Source of the DNA: Faecenecus sp036648855
GTDB taxonomy: Bacteria > Bacillota_I > Bacilli_A > RF39 > UBA660
NCBI GenBank assembly: GCA_036648855.1
Contig: JAVWCU010000028.1
Coordinates: 1 to 13,604, forward strand
Length of the DNA: 13,604 bases
Direction: 5' to 3'
The notes under the pieces were generated by a model. It was given only the letters and a program-made list of their open reading frames with translations. It was not told the origin of the DNA and searched no databases. The position numbers and the translations under genes are program-made. Positions 6,490-13,581 of the stretch are shown in pieces; the stretch's first letter is position 1; each line of letters begins with the position of its first letter.

Positions 6490-7396
6490 AGTTTAAAGAA
6501 TTAATAGCTTTTTTAATTGTATCAATAGAGTTTTGCATTTGTTCCTGTTCTAGAGGTGTCAAGTTAATGTAAACTCTTTCTTTAATTCCGTCTTGGTTTA
6601 CAATAGCGGGTCCTCCGACAAAAAGATCATTTTTATCATCATAACTAGATACCGCTAAGATACTATTTTCATTACCTAAAATGGCGTTGGTAATTCTAAC
6701 TAAACACATTCCAATTCCATAGCAGGTTGAACCTTTTCTTTTGATAATATCATAAGCTGCATCTTTTACATCATGAGTTATTTGATTTAATTCTTCTTCA
6801 CTAAGGTATTTTGTTACTTTCTCTAAACCAATTCTGGCTAAACTCCATGGGATAAACTCTGTATCTCCATGTTCACCCATTACATAGGCATGAATATTTT
6901 TAGCATTAACTTCTACTTTTTCTGCTATTAGATAACGAAGTCTAGCCGTATCTAAGGAAGTACCACTGCCTATAATATGACTAGTTGGCAGTCCAGAATA
7001 TTTCCAAGTTAAATAGGTCATTACATCTAAGGGATTGGTTGCAACTAAGAAGATACCAGTAAAGCCACTAGCCATGACACTTGCTGTAATACTAGAAAAT
7101 ATCTTACTGTTTTTATTAATAAGATCCATTCTAGTCTCTCCAACTTCTTGATTAGAACCAGCGGCAATAACTACCATTTTAGCATTATGACAATCAGCAT
7201 AAGTTCCTACATGAATATTTATTTTAGATGGAGCAAAGGGTAATCCATGGGATAAATCTTTAGCTTCTCCAATAATTCTTTCTTCATTTATATCTATTAA
7301 TACTAATTCTCTAACAGGTGTTCTTTGATTTAAAAGGGCATAAGCATAACTCATACCAACATTACCACATCCAATTAAAACAATTTTGTTATCCAT
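6488..7396 (-). CDS. ldh: L-lactate dehydrogenase (NAD-dependent)
   Basis: The enzyme interconverts pyruvate and L-lactate in the cytoplasm, regenerating NAD+ during fermentation. The 302-aa protein has the Rossmann motif GCGNVG (9-14), with D35 ending the second strand, which favours NAD over NADP. Catalytic residues are present: Q83 (the position that marks lactate rather than malate specificity, where malate dehydrogenases carry Arg), R89 in GETRMDL, N121, D149, R152 and H176 in GEHGDTE. By a constant offset of 19 from the classical numbering, R154 and H169 fall on R173 and H188, the fructose-1,6-bisphosphate site of Bacillus LDH, so allosteric activation is plausible. The family is typically about 310-320 aa, so this is slightly short but complete. 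The start ATG has GGAGG (complement of 7406-7410) 9 nt upstream. It is monocistronic, with a terminator overlapping its stop. Confidence 0.96.
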   Translation of the reverse strand: MDNKIVLIGCGNVGMSYAYALLNQRTPVRELVLIDINEERIIGEAKDLSHGLPFAPSKINIHVGTYADCHNAKMVVIAAGSNQEVGETRMDLINKNSKIFSSITASVMASGFTGIFLVATNPLDVMTYLTWKYSGLPTSHIIGSGTSLDTARLRYLIAEKVEVNAKNIHAYVMGEHGDTEFIPWSLARIGLEKVTKYLSEEELNQITHDVKDAAYDIIKRKGSTCYGIGMCLVRITNAILGNENSILAVSSYDDKNDLFVGGPAIVNQDGIKERVYINLTPLEQEQMQNSIDTIKKAINSLN

Positions 7397-7426
7397 ACTT
7401 TATATCCTCCAATTACTTATATTTGT

Positions 7427-7457
7427 AGTATAACATAATTTAAAAAAAACTTGTAAA
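7427..7457 (-). promoter_or_regulatory. Tentative ldh promoter
   Basis: On the minus strand TATACT (complement of 7427-7432) lies 17 nt before the ribosome site, with TTTACA (complement of 7452-7457) upstream at a long 19-nt spacing. The -10 is good; the -35 assignment is weak. Confidence 0.4.
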
Positions 7458-7479
7458 ATAAATAAATATTAGGTACAAT
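7451..7479 (+). promoter_or_regulatory. Promoter of the SipW-type exported protein gene
   Basis: TTGTAA (7451-7456), a 17-nt spacer and TACAAT (7474-7479). The -35 box coincides with the possible -35 of the divergent ldh gene. Confidence 0.6.
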
Positions 7480-7491
7480 TAAATTAATAAT

Positions 7492-7498
7492 AAAGGAG
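7492..7498 (+). promoter_or_regulatory. Ribosome binding site that decides the SipW-type gene start
   Basis: AAAGGAG directly abuts the ATG at 7499, leaving no spacer, but lies 9 nt before the ATG at 7508. The later ATG is therefore the likely start. Confidence 0.8.
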
Positions 7499-7507
7499 AT
7501 GTTAATT

Positions 7508-8155
7508 ATGTCAGAAAATAATAAAAATAATGATAAGCAAGTTAAGACGACTACTTTGGTTTTATTACTACTATCTATTTTAGCTTTAACAATAGGAAGT
7601 TCATTTGCCTTTTTCCAATATGTTCTAAAAGGTAATACTGTTAACTATATTGAAACAGGAGATGTCATATTTGCATATAATGAAGGAAAAGATGTCACTA
7701 ACGGGATAAAAATAGCGGATGCTTTACCTGTTTCTGATACTGAGGGAAAAGTGTTATCAGCACCAAATCAAACTTTTGATTTCCAAATCTTATCTAATAT
7801 TGCTAATACGCCAATTGAATATCAGGTAGTGGCTCAAACGGAAGCTGATTCAACTTTATCTAGTAATTATGTTAAAGTTTATTTAACGACTTTAACTGGA
7901 GGTATAGAAGAACCGGTTTTGGGGGCTATCAAGGGTAATGCTGTAATTAAATATAGTGAGTTGTTAGATACTGATTTTCCTGGTCAAACTGGTAAAGTTA
8001 TTTATAGGGAAACAATGAATCTAGCCGCTGGTCAAAAATATTCAAAGAGCTTTAGACTAAGAATGTGGATAGCAGCTGATACTAATATAAATAATGCTGA
8101 CTATATGAATAAAAGATTTTCTATTAAAGTAAATACATTTGCGACATCTTTGTAA
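7508..8155 (+). CDS. Exported protein with SipW-type signal peptide (TasA/camelysin-like)
   Basis: This is a 215-aa secreted or surface protein. A polar N-terminus (1-13, rich in Asn and Lys) is followed by a hydrophobic stretch (14-30) and GSSFAFFQY, with likely cleavage after A34. This resembles the signal peptides processed by the ER-type signal peptidase SipW, whose substrates include TasA-type matrix fibre proteins and camelysins. The mature part (35-215) has no cysteine, is rich in Thr, Asn and Val, and looks beta-stranded, as expected for a TasA-like fold. No sipW gene lies in the window, so the processing enzyme must be elsewhere. It has its own promoter and a terminator, so it is a single-gene unit divergent from ldh. 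The two-component genes follow, but behind that terminator. The signal type is fairly confident; fibre formation is inference. Confidence 0.8.
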   Translation: MSENNKNNDKQVKTTTLVLLLLSILALTIGSSFAFFQYVLKGNTVNYIETGDVIFAYNEGKDVTNGIKIADALPVSDTEGKVLSAPNQTFDFQILSNIANTPIEYQVVAQTEADSTLSSNYVKVYLTTLTGGIEEPVLGAIKGNAVIKYSELLDTDFPGQTGKVIYRETMNLAAGQKYSKSFRLRMWIAADTNINNADYMNKRFSIKVNTFATSL

Positions 8156-8167
8156 ACAAGTGTAAAC

Positions 8168-8196
8168 AGATTAGTTTTAGTAACTAGTCTTTTTTT
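8168..8196 (+). terminator. Intrinsic terminator after the SipW-type gene
   Basis: AGATTAGT (8168-8175) pairs with ACTAGTCT (8183-8190), with one G-T pair and a 7-nt loop, followed by six more Ts to 8196. Confidence 0.82.
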
Positions 8197-8229
8197 ATGA
8201 TTTATTAAGTAATTGTCTAATAAATCTTG

Positions 8230-8235
8230 TATAAT
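8230..8235 (+). promoter_or_regulatory. Probable promoter -10 box for the two-component operon
   Basis: A consensus TATAAT lies 16 nt before the chosen start. No good -35 is seen at 16-18 nt; TTGTCT at 8213 is too close (11 nt). Transcription would start close to the GGTG ribosome site. Confidence 0.4.
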
Positions 8236-8242
8236 AAGAGTG

Positions 8243-8246
8243 GTGA
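8243..8246 (+). promoter_or_regulatory. Ribosome binding site that decides the response regulator start
   Basis: GGTG (in GTGGTGA) lies 5 nt before the ATG at 8252. The longer frame from TTG at 8213 has no ribosome site and would translate through the -10 box. Confidence 0.7.
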
Positions 8247-8251
8247 TATTA

Positions 8252-8944
8252 ATGGAGAAAATTTTAATTGTAGAAGATGACCAAACTATAGCCATGGGGC
8301 TTTCTTATTTCTTAGGGGTAGAGGGTTATAATACTACTACAGTGGAAACGGTAAAGGGAACATTAGAACAATTAAAGAAGGATACAACATATGAAGTTAT
8401 TCTTCTGGATTGTTCTTTACCTGATGGAAATGGGTTTGATCTTTTTAAAGAAATTAGAAAAATTACGGCAGTACCTATTATATTTTTAACAGCTTTAGAT
8501 GATGAGGTAAGTGTGGTAATGGGCTTGGATATGGGAGCAGATGACTATATAACTAAACCTTTTAAGGCTAGGGAACTTTTATCGAGAATTAGAAATGTTT
8601 TAAGAAGAAATAAAAGTAATAATGATAGTAGTATTATTACTATTGATAATATAGTGATTGATACTAAACAAGCACGAGTATTTAAAGATGGTGTTGATGT
8701 CATGTTAACAGCTTTAGAATATAAAATAATGCTTATTCTAGCCTATAATCCTAATCAGGTTTTTACAAGAGAAGCTATATTAGCGGATATTTGGGATGTT
8801 AATGAAGAGTATGTTAATGATAATACATTAACTGTCTATATAAAAAGATTAAGAGAAAAGATTGAGACTGATAAGAGTCATCCTATTATAATTGAAACTG
8901 TTAGAGGTTTAGGGTATCGGGTGGTAAATAATGTTAAAAAGTAA
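8252..8944 (+). CDS. OmpR/PhoB-family response regulator
   Basis: This 230-aa DNA-binding response regulator is likely phosphorylated by the kinase encoded next to it. The receiver domain (1-115) starts MEKILIVEDD with acidic residues E8, D9 and D10; the phospho-acceptor is D53 in LLDCSLPDGNG, the switch Thr is T80, and K102 lies in KPF. The C-terminal winged helix (about 130-228) ends with the family sequence ETVRGLGYRV, and its YIKRLREKIE segment is the recognition helix region. The start at 8252 places the first beta strand directly after Met, as in the family; the 13 extra codons from TTG at 8213 have no counterpart. The gene overlaps the kinase start by 14 nt, indicating translational coupling. 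Targets are unknown, and no ABC transporter or resistance gene lies beside it to suggest a BceR or VanR role. Confidence 0.95.
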   Translation: MEKILIVEDDQTIAMGLSYFLGVEGYNTTTVETVKGTLEQLKKDTTYEVILLDCSLPDGNGFDLFKEIRKITAVPIIFLTALDDEVSVVMGLDMGADDYITKPFKARELLSRIRNVLRRNKSNNDSSIITIDNIVIDTKQARVFKDGVDVMLTALEYKIMLILAYNPNQVFTREAILADIWDVNEEYVNDNTLTVYIKRLREKIETDKSHPIIIETVRGLGYRVVNNVKK

Positions 8945-10166
8945 AGAGTTTAAATCTTTAAGTAAGAAGTTCTTAGTATTAGTAGGAGCCTTAGCTTTTA
9001 TCTTAGTAGGTTGTATAATTATAAGTAAACAGTTTATGCAAGATTATGTTTATCAGCAAATAGCCAAGGAAATTGGTAATATTGTAGCTACCTATCCGGA
9101 GGCAGAATCAGAAATAATAGCCACTTTAAAAAGAACGGATATTAGTAGTAAAGAAGGTATTTCTCTATTAGAAAAATATGGTATTACTAGTTCTAATATT
9201 ATGGAACTTAATAATAATACTAACTCTACAATTATTATCTTTTTTACAAGTATCTTTATAATTATTTTAGGGGCTGTTACTATTCTTTATCTTTTACATT
9301 TAAAAACTATTTATAGAAAGTTGGATAAAATTAATGAATATATTAATTCTATTTTAAACAATGAGTATTTCCTTAATTTGAAAGAATATGAGGAGGGTGC
9401 TTTTTCTACTTTAAAAAATGATATTTATAAGATAACAACTAAGTTAAGGGAACAGCATGAGTTATTAGAGACTGATAAAAAGTATTTGGAAACAACTCTT
9501 TCTGATATCTCTCATCAATTAAAAACCCCTCTTACTAGTATGTATATGATTAATAATCTTTTAGAAGATGATAAACTAAATAAAAAGATGAAACATGATT
9601 TTTTGTATAAAAATAGATTACAATTAGAAAGAGTAGAATGGTTAGTATCTTCCCTACTTAAATTATCTAAGTTAGAGAGTGGTACGATTAAATTTAAGCC
9701 CATGGAAGTAACAGTAGATGACTTAATTATCAAAGCTCTAGAACCATTAAATATAGCAATTGAATTAAAAGAACAACAACTATTTATAAAGGGTGATAAA
9801 GATATTACAGTTTGTTGTGATGTTAACTGGACAGTTGAAGCAATAGTTAACATTATAAAAAATGCATATGAGCATACTGAGACTTTAGGAATAATTAGTA
9901 TTTCTTGGGAGGATAATCCTATTTATACAGATTTATTTATTAAAGATAATGGTAATGGAATTGACCCAAGTGATATTAATCATATTTTTGAAAGATTTTA
10001 TAAGGGTAGTCATAATTCTAAAGAAAGTATTGGGATAGGGTTAAATATGACTAAGCAAATTTTAACTAGACAAGGGTTTAGTATTAATGTAGAAAGTAGT
10101 CTAGGACAAGGTACTATGTTTACTATTAGATTTTATAAGAATAAAACTAAAATTAGTTATTCTTAA
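8931..10166 (+). CDS. Sensor histidine kinase (HisKA/HATPase_c)
   Basis: This is a 411-aa membrane sensor kinase, partner of the overlapping response regulator. Two membrane segments (14-32 and 101-122) enclose a small outer loop of about 68 residues with no recognised sensor fold. A linker (about 123-185) leads to the H-box SDISHQLKTP with phospho-acceptor H195. The ATPase domain shows the N box NIIKNAYEHT (N307, N311), the G1 box DNGNGID, the F box IFERFYKG and the G2 box GIGLNMTKQI. The ATG at 8931 lies inside the end of the regulator gene, with GGGTGG (8919-8924) 6 nt upstream. The outer loop is longer than in intramembrane-sensing BceS-type kinases and shorter than a PAS or Cache sensor, so the signal cannot be guessed. 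All catalytic motifs look intact. Confidence 0.95.
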   Translation: MLKSKEFKSLSKKFLVLVGALAFILVGCIIISKQFMQDYVYQQIAKEIGNIVATYPEAESEIIATLKRTDISSKEGISLLEKYGITSSNIMELNNNTNSTIIIFFTSIFIIILGAVTILYLLHLKTIYRKLDKINEYINSILNNEYFLNLKEYEEGAFSTLKNDIYKITTKLREQHELLETDKKYLETTLSDISHQLKTPLTSMYMINNLLEDDKLNKKMKHDFLYKNRLQLERVEWLVSSLLKLSKLESGTIKFKPMEVTVDDLIIKALEPLNIAIELKEQQLFIKGDKDITVCCDVNWTVEAIVNIIKNAYEHTETLGIISISWEDNPIYTDLFIKDNGNGIDPSDINHIFERFYKGSHNSKESIGIGLNMTKQILTRQGFSINVESSLGQGTMFTIRFYKNKTKISYS

Positions 10167-10195
10167 TTGAATAGGAAATAGTTATGGGGTATAAT
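10167..10195 (+). promoter_or_regulatory. Promoter of the ruvAB-queA operon
   Basis: TTGAAT (10167-10172) begins directly after the kinase stop codon; a 17-nt spacer leads to consensus TATAAT (10190-10195). The ruvA start lies 20 nt further on. I see no SOS (LexA) box in it. Confidence 0.8.
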
Positions 10196-10215
10196 GATAA
10201 TAATGGAGGGTTAAA

Positions 10216-10770
10216 GTGTATCAATATATAAAAGGAATAGTAACAGAAGTAGAACCTAATTACATAGTAATTGAAAACTCGGGAATTGGTTATAAGATTT
10301 ATACGCCTAATCCTTTTGTTTTTACTTTAGATGATGAATATAAAGTTTATTTATATCAGCAGATTAAAGAAGATGAACATACTTTATTTGGCTTTAAAAC
10401 GGCTGAAGAAAAGCAACTGTTTTTAAAACTTATCAGTGTTAAAGGTTTGGGTCCTAAAATGACTTTACCAATTTTATTAGGTTCAGTTAATGGAATAGTA
10501 GATGCTATAGAAAGAGAAAATATTCTATATTTAAAGAAGTTTCCTAAGATTGGAGATAAATTAGCTAAGCAGATGATTTTAGATTTAAAAGGGAAGCTTA
10601 CTTTATTTGGTAATGTACAACCAGAGGTATCTAATATGGATGAATTAGTAGAAGTATTAAAAGGTTTGGGTTATAAAGAAAAAGATTTCAGGGGTATTTT
10701 ACCTAAAGTTAATCAGGAATTAACTATTGAAGAGCAAGTTAAGGAAGCCTTAAAGTTATTATTAAAGTAG
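10216..10770 (+). CDS. ruvA: Holliday junction branch migration protein RuvA
   Basis: RuvA binds four-way DNA junctions as a tetramer and loads the RuvB motor. The 184-aa protein is somewhat shorter than the usual 190-205. Domain I (1-62) is an OB fold with the acidic pin E52-D53, matching the pin that separates strands at the crossover. Domain II (about 63-130) has two helix-hairpin-helix motifs: the first, SVKGLGPKMT, is near consensus; the second reads FPKIGDK where PGIGKK is usual, so one hairpin glycine is replaced by Lys. Domain III (about 138-184), which contacts RuvB, is present. The linker between domains II and III is short and accounts for the reduced length. The start is GTG with GGAGGG (10205-10210) 5 nt upstream. 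ruvB follows after 8 nt. No ruvC is nearby, as is normal in Firmicutes, where RecU acts instead. Confidence 0.95.
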   Translation: MYQYIKGIVTEVEPNYIVIENSGIGYKIYTPNPFVFTLDDEYKVYLYQQIKEDEHTLFGFKTAEEKQLFLKLISVKGLGPKMTLPILLGSVNGIVDAIERENILYLKKFPKIGDKLAKQMILDLKGKLTLFGNVQPEVSNMDELVEVLKGLGYKEKDFRGILPKVNQELTIEEQVKEALKLLLK

Positions 10771-10778
10771 GTGATGAA

Positions 10779-11777
10779 ATGGATGATAGGATTTTAGCTA
10801 AGGAAGAATTAGAATCAGATGAAGATATGGGTATTAGACCTAGTAGAATTGATGATTATATTGGACAAACTGACGCTAAAGAAAATATTAGAGTATATAT
10901 AAAAGCTGCTAAGATGAGGGAAGAACCTCTAGATCATGTACTTTTATATGGACCACCCGGGTTAGGGAAAACAACTCTGGCTTATATTATTGCTAATGAA
11001 TTAGGAACTAATATTAAAACTTGTAGTGGACCTAGTATTGAGAAACCAGGAGATTTAGCGGCAGTTCTATCTTCCCTTGAGCCAGGGGATGTCTTATTTA
11101 TTGATGAGATACATAGAATGCCTAGATATATTGAGGAAATATTATATCCCGCTATGGAAGACTTTAATTTAGATATTATGATTGGTGGGGAAGGTAATAC
11201 CAAGAGTATTAAAATAAGCTTGCCACCTTTTACTCTAGTTGGGGCAACTACAAGAGCAGGAGATTTATCAGCACCTTTAAGGGATAGGTTTGGAATTGTT
11301 GCTAAACTACAGTATTATACGGATAATGAACTTAATCAAATAATAACTAGAACTAGTAAAGTCTTAGCAATGCCAATTGAAGAAGATGCCTCCTTAGAGT
11401 TAGCTAAAAGGAGTAGGGGAACACCAAGAATTGCTAATCGCCTGTTTAAAAGAGTTAGGGATTTTGCTTTAGTAGCGGGAGATGTTATTATTGATATAGA
11501 GGTAACAAGAAAAGCTTTAAAGAGATTAAAAGTAGATAATAAAGGACTAGATGATACAGATTATCAGTTATTACTAGCCATTATAGAAAAGTTTAATGGA
11601 GGACCAGTTGGGGTTGATTCAGTTGCCTCTGCAATTGGAGAAGAAACTACTACTATTGAAGATGTCTATGAACCTTATCTGTTACAAAGGGGATTTTTAA
11701 AGAGAACATCAAGAGGACGAGTGGTGACAAAACTTGCTTATGAACATTTAAATATAGAATATAAAATAAAGGAATAA
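10779..11777 (+). CDS. ruvB: Holliday junction DNA helicase RuvB
   Basis: RuvB is the hexameric AAA+ motor that, with RuvA, drives branch migration during recombinational repair. The 332-aa protein has the normal length. It starts with the conserved RPSRIDDYIGQ region; Walker A is GPPGLGKTT (58-66, K64) and Walker B is LFIDE (D109, E110). Sensor 1 lies in VGATTRAG, and APLRDRFG carries the arginine finger region. The RGTPRIANR segment is sensor 2. The C-terminal winged helix ends with QRGFLKRTSRGR. The start ATG at 10779 has AGGTGA (10769-10774) overlapping the ruvA stop codon, so translation is probably coupled. The ATG at 10774 is in another frame. The gene of unknown function follows 11 nt downstream. 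Confidence 0.98.
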   Translation: MDDRILAKEELESDEDMGIRPSRIDDYIGQTDAKENIRVYIKAAKMREEPLDHVLLYGPPGLGKTTLAYIIANELGTNIKTCSGPSIEKPGDLAAVLSSLEPGDVLFIDEIHRMPRYIEEILYPAMEDFNLDIMIGGEGNTKSIKISLPPFTLVGATTRAGDLSAPLRDRFGIVAKLQYYTDNELNQIITRTSKVLAMPIEEDASLELAKRSRGTPRIANRLFKRVRDFALVAGDVIIDIEVTRKALKRLKVDNKGLDDTDYQLLLAIIEKFNGGPVGVDSVASAIGEETTTIEDVYEPYLLQRGFLKRTSRGRVVTKLAYEHLNIEYKIKE

Positions 11778-11788
11778 GAGGAGAAAAA

Positions 11789-12508
11789 ATGAAAAAAAGA
11801 AATGATACTAGGAATGAAGAAAAGAAAGATTTAAGTGTTTTAGAAAAAGCTGAAGTAAAGGGAAACAGTAAAGAAGATTTGCTTAATACAAGAATGTTTG
11901 ATGATCATATTCACTTGACATTAGATGATATTACTACTAAAATAAATGAAATTATGGCAACGGACTTGTCAATAATGGATGATAATGATAATATGATGCG
12001 TTGGACTATGTTACCATCTGTTTTATTAGATAGTGATAATAATAAAGAACAGTTTATTGAAGTTACTAAATATATAGATGAGTTATTGGTACCGGTTTTA
12101 GAAAAAGTTGAATTAATTAATACAGTGGCCGCTATGCTAGTAGTTGGAAAAGTAGAACTTAATTTAGAAGATGTTAATAATTTATTTATGTTAGCTTACT
12201 TTTTTAAAGATAGGGAAATTAGTGAATATAAAAGAGAATATACAATTCTTAGTGATGATGAACTGTTATATGAAGTTAGAAAGAGCAGTTTAGATATTGA
12301 TAAGAGAACTTTGTTATTAGATTATATAATTACTGAGAGTATTAAGGATAATTTAGATATTACTCAAGAATCAGCCATTGCTAAATTTAATAAGAAAATG
12401 CTTAATTTGTTACAGGAAAAAGATGTTGATAAAATACTTGATCTAGAAAATTATATGAATGATATAGAAGTAGATCAGGTTGATTTTAGAGACTCACTTA
12501 ACGGTTAG
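11789..12508 (+). CDS. Unrecognised acidic helical protein in the ruvB-queA interval
   Basis: I do not recognise this 239-aa protein. It appears soluble, with no signal peptide, no membrane segment and no cysteine, and it is rich in Asp, Glu, Lys and Leu. The N-terminus (1-35) is highly charged and probably disordered; the rest (about 42-235) reads as a series of helices, including VTKYIDELLVPVLEKVELI near residue 90-110 and a Leu-rich C-terminal helix pair. The one motif-like string is MMRWTMLPSVLL around residue 68-79, holding the only Trp. It sits 11 nt after ruvB and 15 nt before queA, with a good site (GAGGAG, 11778-11783) 5 nt before the ATG, so it is expressed with DNA repair and tRNA modification genes. 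Its length and tight operon position support a real gene, perhaps lineage-specific. Function is unknown. Confidence 0.85.
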   Translation: MKKRNDTRNEEKKDLSVLEKAEVKGNSKEDLLNTRMFDDHIHLTLDDITTKINEIMATDLSIMDDNDNMMRWTMLPSVLLDSDNNKEQFIEVTKYIDELLVPVLEKVELINTVAAMLVVGKVELNLEDVNNLFMLAYFFKDREISEYKREYTILSDDELLYEVRKSSLDIDKRTLLLDYIITESIKDNLDITQESAIAKFNKKMLNLLQEKDVDKILDLENYMNDIEVDQVDFRDSLNG

Positions 12509-12523
12509 AAAGTAAGGGATATT

Positions 12524-13549
12524 ATGAAACTAGAAGATTTTGACTTTATACTTCCAGAAGAACTTATTGCGCAGACACCTTTAAAGGATAGGGATCATTC
12601 TAGGCTATTAGTTTTGGATAAGACAGCGGGGGTAGTTGAACATAAAAAGTTTACTGATATAGTATCTTTTCTTAATAAAGGGGATACTCTAGTATTAAAT
12701 GATACTAAGGTTATTCCAGCTAGACTAATAGGAGAAAAGGAAGATACTAAGGCAGTTATTGAAATATTATTATTAAAAGAAATAGAAGCTGATATTTGGG
12801 AAACTTTAGTAAAACCTGCTAGAAGAGTAAAGATAGGTACTATTGTTTCTTTTGGTGATGGTTGTTTAAAAGCTGAATGTGTGGAAGAATTTGACAGTGG
12901 TATTAAGCGGTTTAGGCTTCTTTATACAGGTATTTTATATGAAATACTAGATAAATTAGGGACAATGCCTTTACCTCCATATATTCATGAGAGTTTAGAA
13001 GACCAAAGTCGTTATCAGACAGTATATGCTAAACATTTAGGTAGTGCAGCCGCTCCTACAGCAGGATTACATTTTACGGAGGAGTTATTAAAGGAGATAG
13101 AAGCTAAAGGTGTAAATATAGCGTATATTACTCTACATGTAGGGTTAGGAACATTTAGACCTGTCAATGTCGATAATATCGAGGAACATCATATGCATAG
13201 TGAGTATTATTCTATGAGTGCTAGTGTTTCTGAACTGCTTACTGAGACAAAGAAAGCCCATCATGATATTATTGCAGTAGGTACTACTTCTGTTAGAACT
13301 CTAGAAACTATTTTTACTAAGTATGGAGAGTTTAAAGAAAGTAGTGGAGAAACAGATATCTTTATTTATCCTGGATATAAATATAAGGCTGTAGACCATA
13401 TTATTACTAATTTTCATTTACCTAAGTCGACTTTAATTATGTTAATTAGTGCTTTTGCTGGTAAAGATATGATAATGAGTGCTTACCAAGAAGCAATTAA
13501 AGAAAAATATCGCTTTTTCTCTTTTGGAGACTCAATGTTTATCAAATAG
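12524..13549 (+). CDS. queA: S-adenosylmethionine:tRNA ribosyltransferase-isomerase (queuosine synthesis)
   Basis: QueA transfers and rearranges the ribosyl group of S-adenosylmethionine onto 7-aminomethyl-7-deazaguanine in tRNA, forming epoxyqueuosine at the wobble position of GUN-anticodon tRNAs. The 341-aa protein has the usual Firmicutes length (about 342). Family blocks are in order: FDFILPEELIAQ at the N-terminus, GDTLVLNDTKVIPARL (53-68), MPLPPYI, the AAPTAGLHFT segment, HVGLGTFRPV, the HSEYY block, GTTSVRTLE, then NFHLPKSTLIMLISAF and FFSFGDSMFI at the end. TAAGGGA (12513-12519) lies 4 nt before the ATG. It is the last gene of the ruvAB operon; its usual partner tgt does not follow in this transcript, because a strong promoter begins 4 nt after the stop codon. 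No separate terminator is seen. Confidence 0.97.
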   Translation: MKLEDFDFILPEELIAQTPLKDRDHSRLLVLDKTAGVVEHKKFTDIVSFLNKGDTLVLNDTKVIPARLIGEKEDTKAVIEILLLKEIEADIWETLVKPARRVKIGTIVSFGDGCLKAECVEEFDSGIKRFRLLYTGILYEILDKLGTMPLPPYIHESLEDQSRYQTVYAKHLGSAAAPTAGLHFTEELLKEIEAKGVNIAYITLHVGLGTFRPVNVDNIEEHHMHSEYYSMSASVSELLTETKKAHHDIIAVGTTSVRTLETIFTKYGEFKESSGETDIFIYPGYKYKAVDHIITNFHLPKSTLIMLISAFAGKDMIMSAYQEAIKEKYRFFSFGDSMFIK

Positions 13550-13552
13550 TAT

Positions 13553-13581
13553 TTGACAAATTCCTTTTAGTAGTGTATAAT
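13553..13581 (+). promoter_or_regulatory. Perfect-consensus sigma-A promoter for the next, unseen gene
   Basis: TTGACA (13553-13558), a 17-nt spacer and TATAAT (13576-13581) match the full consensus, the strongest promoter in the window. Transcription would begin near 13588. The AGAAGGGG just before the window end may be the ribosome site of a gene starting within about 10 nt of the edge. Confidence 0.9.

Noticed and set aside
8213..8251. TTG start for a 243-aa response regulator
   Set aside because: No ribosome site; it would translate through the TATAAT and add residues before the first receiver strand.
8101..8295. 64-codon minus-strand frame
   Set aside because: It spans the end of the SipW-type gene, its terminator and the start of the response regulator, with no ribosome site.
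9515..9853. 112-codon minus-strand frame inside the histidine kinase
   Set aside because: Antisense to conserved kinase sequence, including the H-box; composition is a Ser/Leu-rich shadow.
10982..11203. 73-codon minus-strand frame inside ruvB
   Set aside because: Antisense to conserved AAA+ motifs and without a ribosome site.
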